DNA of 54,029 nucleotides from assembly GCA_025360645.1 (NCBI GenBank), contig JANYBT010000060.1, positions 1 through 54,029 of the forward strand, given 5' to 3'. The stretch's first letter is position 1, and each line of letters starts with the position of its first letter. This document shows positions 53,303 through 54,029 of this stretch, piece by piece. This stretch comes from Acidobacteriaceae bacterium. Lineage in GTDB: Bacteria; Acidobacteriota; Terriglobia; Terriglobales; Acidobacteriaceae. Both the position numbers and the translations under genes were made by a program. Below the pieces are notes generated by a model. That model saw nothing but the letters and a program-made list of their open reading frames with translations, was not told where the DNA came from and made no database searches.

Positions 53303-54029
53303 ATGGCCATCTCTGCCTTCAAGATATCGTGCGTCATGAGTCTCGTATCTCTCACAGCGGTAACCACAGTTGCGCTTGGGCAAGCGACCAAACCTGCCCC
53401 GCCCACGCCTATCGATGCGAAGAAGGTTGAGCTTGGCGGGAATCCCTGGAATCCGCAATGGGACCAGATCATTGAGACTGCGCTGCCTGCCGCAATGCTT
53501 TCTTCGCAGGTCCCGCGCGACATCCGTCGATTCTGCCCACGCTTTTCCCAGATGGACGAAACCAACAAACGGGTATTTTGGGCGTACTTCTTTCAGGCAC
53601 TTGCGGGGGCTGAAGCGGGCCTCAATCCGATTACAAGTGTCGGTCCCGCGAAGCTGGAAGTGGGGAAACGCGATGGCATGCCGCTGCGACGGGAAGGATT
53701 GTTGCAGCTTGCCTATGCCGACCAGAAGCGATACGGCTGTGATTTTAATTGGCAGGCGGATCGGGTCTTGAAAGCAAACGATCCGGCCAGGACCATTCTT
53801 CAGCCCAAGAATAATCTCGAATGTGGAGTCAAGATTCTATTCAACCAGATCATCGTGCAGCATAAACCGCTGCTGGCCCGGACTGGATACTGGTCCACGC
53901 TGCGGGCGGGCAATCCGAGCTATCGCGTATTCGCCAAGCAGATGACAAATCCTCCAGCGGCGTGCGGCCTGCCTACCAAGTCGCCCATCGACAAGTCGGC
54001 CACGACGAAGACCGTGCAGGACGAGGCGA
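53303..54029 (+). CDS. Secreted lysozyme/lytic-transglycosylase-like protein (3' end outside window)
   Basis: The reading frame is open for 242 codons to the edge. A signal-like leader (about 1-32, SLVSLTAVTTVALG) is followed by a domain with FFQALAGAEAGLNPITSV (candidate catalytic Glu), GLLQLAYADQKRYG and NLECGVKILFNQI, which resembles the E...S/GLxQ...A pattern of SLT lytic transglycosylases and goose-type lysozymes. If so it would cut peptidoglycan or chitin. The call rests on pattern only, since the C-terminus is missing. Confidence 0.68.
   Translation, partial: MAISAFKISCVMSLVSLTAVTTVALGQATKPAPPTPIDAKKVELGGNPWNPQWDQIIETALPAAMLSSQVPRDIRRFCPRFSQMDETNKRVFWAYFFQALAGAEAGLNPITSVGPAKLEVGKRDGMPLRREGLLQLAYADQKRYGCDFNWQADRVLKANDPARTILQPKNNLECGVKILFNQIIVQHKPLLARTGYWSTLRAGNPSYRVFAKQMTNPPAACGLPTKSPIDKSATTKTVQDEA

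Overview
The window (about 60% GC, densely coded, no phage or insertion sequence recognised) looks like a chromosomal segment of an acidobacterium (Acidobacteriota, Terriglobia/Koribacter-like). The grounds are family-level: a secreted VWFA protein of acidobacterial type, a Ser/Thr kinase fused to TPRs, a large secreted M28 peptidase, LolA-like secreted proteins and many ATGA-overlapping gene pairs. The placement is inference; no 16S gene is present.

Layout. 1-2363 (-): scpA (cut by the window edge), trpS with an apparent [4Fe-4S] cysteine set, and a site-2 protease. 2545-2922 (+): a STAS protein without the usual phospho-serine. 3019-5738 (-): a sigma-54 response regulator and its membrane histidine kinase. 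6075-15598 (+): the most remarkable block. It encodes a 23-heme and a 28-heme c-type cytochrome, an outer-membrane beta-barrel candidate, a secreted LolA-like protein, a membrane protein with two H-x13-H pairs (di-heme b pattern) and a membrane-anchored Fe-S/FAD/NAD(P) oxidoreductase. Together these could carry electrons between cytosolic NAD(P)H and the cell exterior. 15695-18018 (+): a FAH-family hydrolase and a homocitrate/isopropylmalate synthase-like enzyme, separated by a 37-bp inverted repeat. 18128-22221 (-): a VapBC-type pair, a secreted beta-rich protein, glgC, and an MBL-fold/double-rhodanese sulfur enzyme.

22435-31337: a VWA protein, a TIR-domain polytopic membrane protein, a beta-barrel, a TonB-like protein, small secreted or EthD/ferritin-like proteins, a parS-like palindrome, and an unrecognised acidic-tailed protein. 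31396-38280: a Ser/Thr kinase-TPR receptor, an AbrB/PIN toxin-antitoxin pair, an M28 peptidase, and a HicB/HicA-like pair. 38335-41777 (+): hemE-hemH-hemG, the last steps of protoheme synthesis, which fits the heme demand of the cytochrome block. 41760-44277 (-): a class III aminotransferase, a YegP-like protein and a bactofilin. 44528-47691 (+): DinB-like protein and RNase R. 48466-48542: tRNA-Pro(GGG). 48735-53069 (-): an orphan protein, then glk and zwf as an overlapping pair (entry into the pentose phosphate pathway, an NADPH source). 53303-end (+): a secreted lysozyme-like protein cut by the window edge.

Main candidate for an undescribed system: 6075-15598, an NAD(P)H-to-surface electron conduit built from very large repeat-based multiheme cytochromes and a split NOX/ferric-reductase-like module, divergent from an NtrC-type two-component system.
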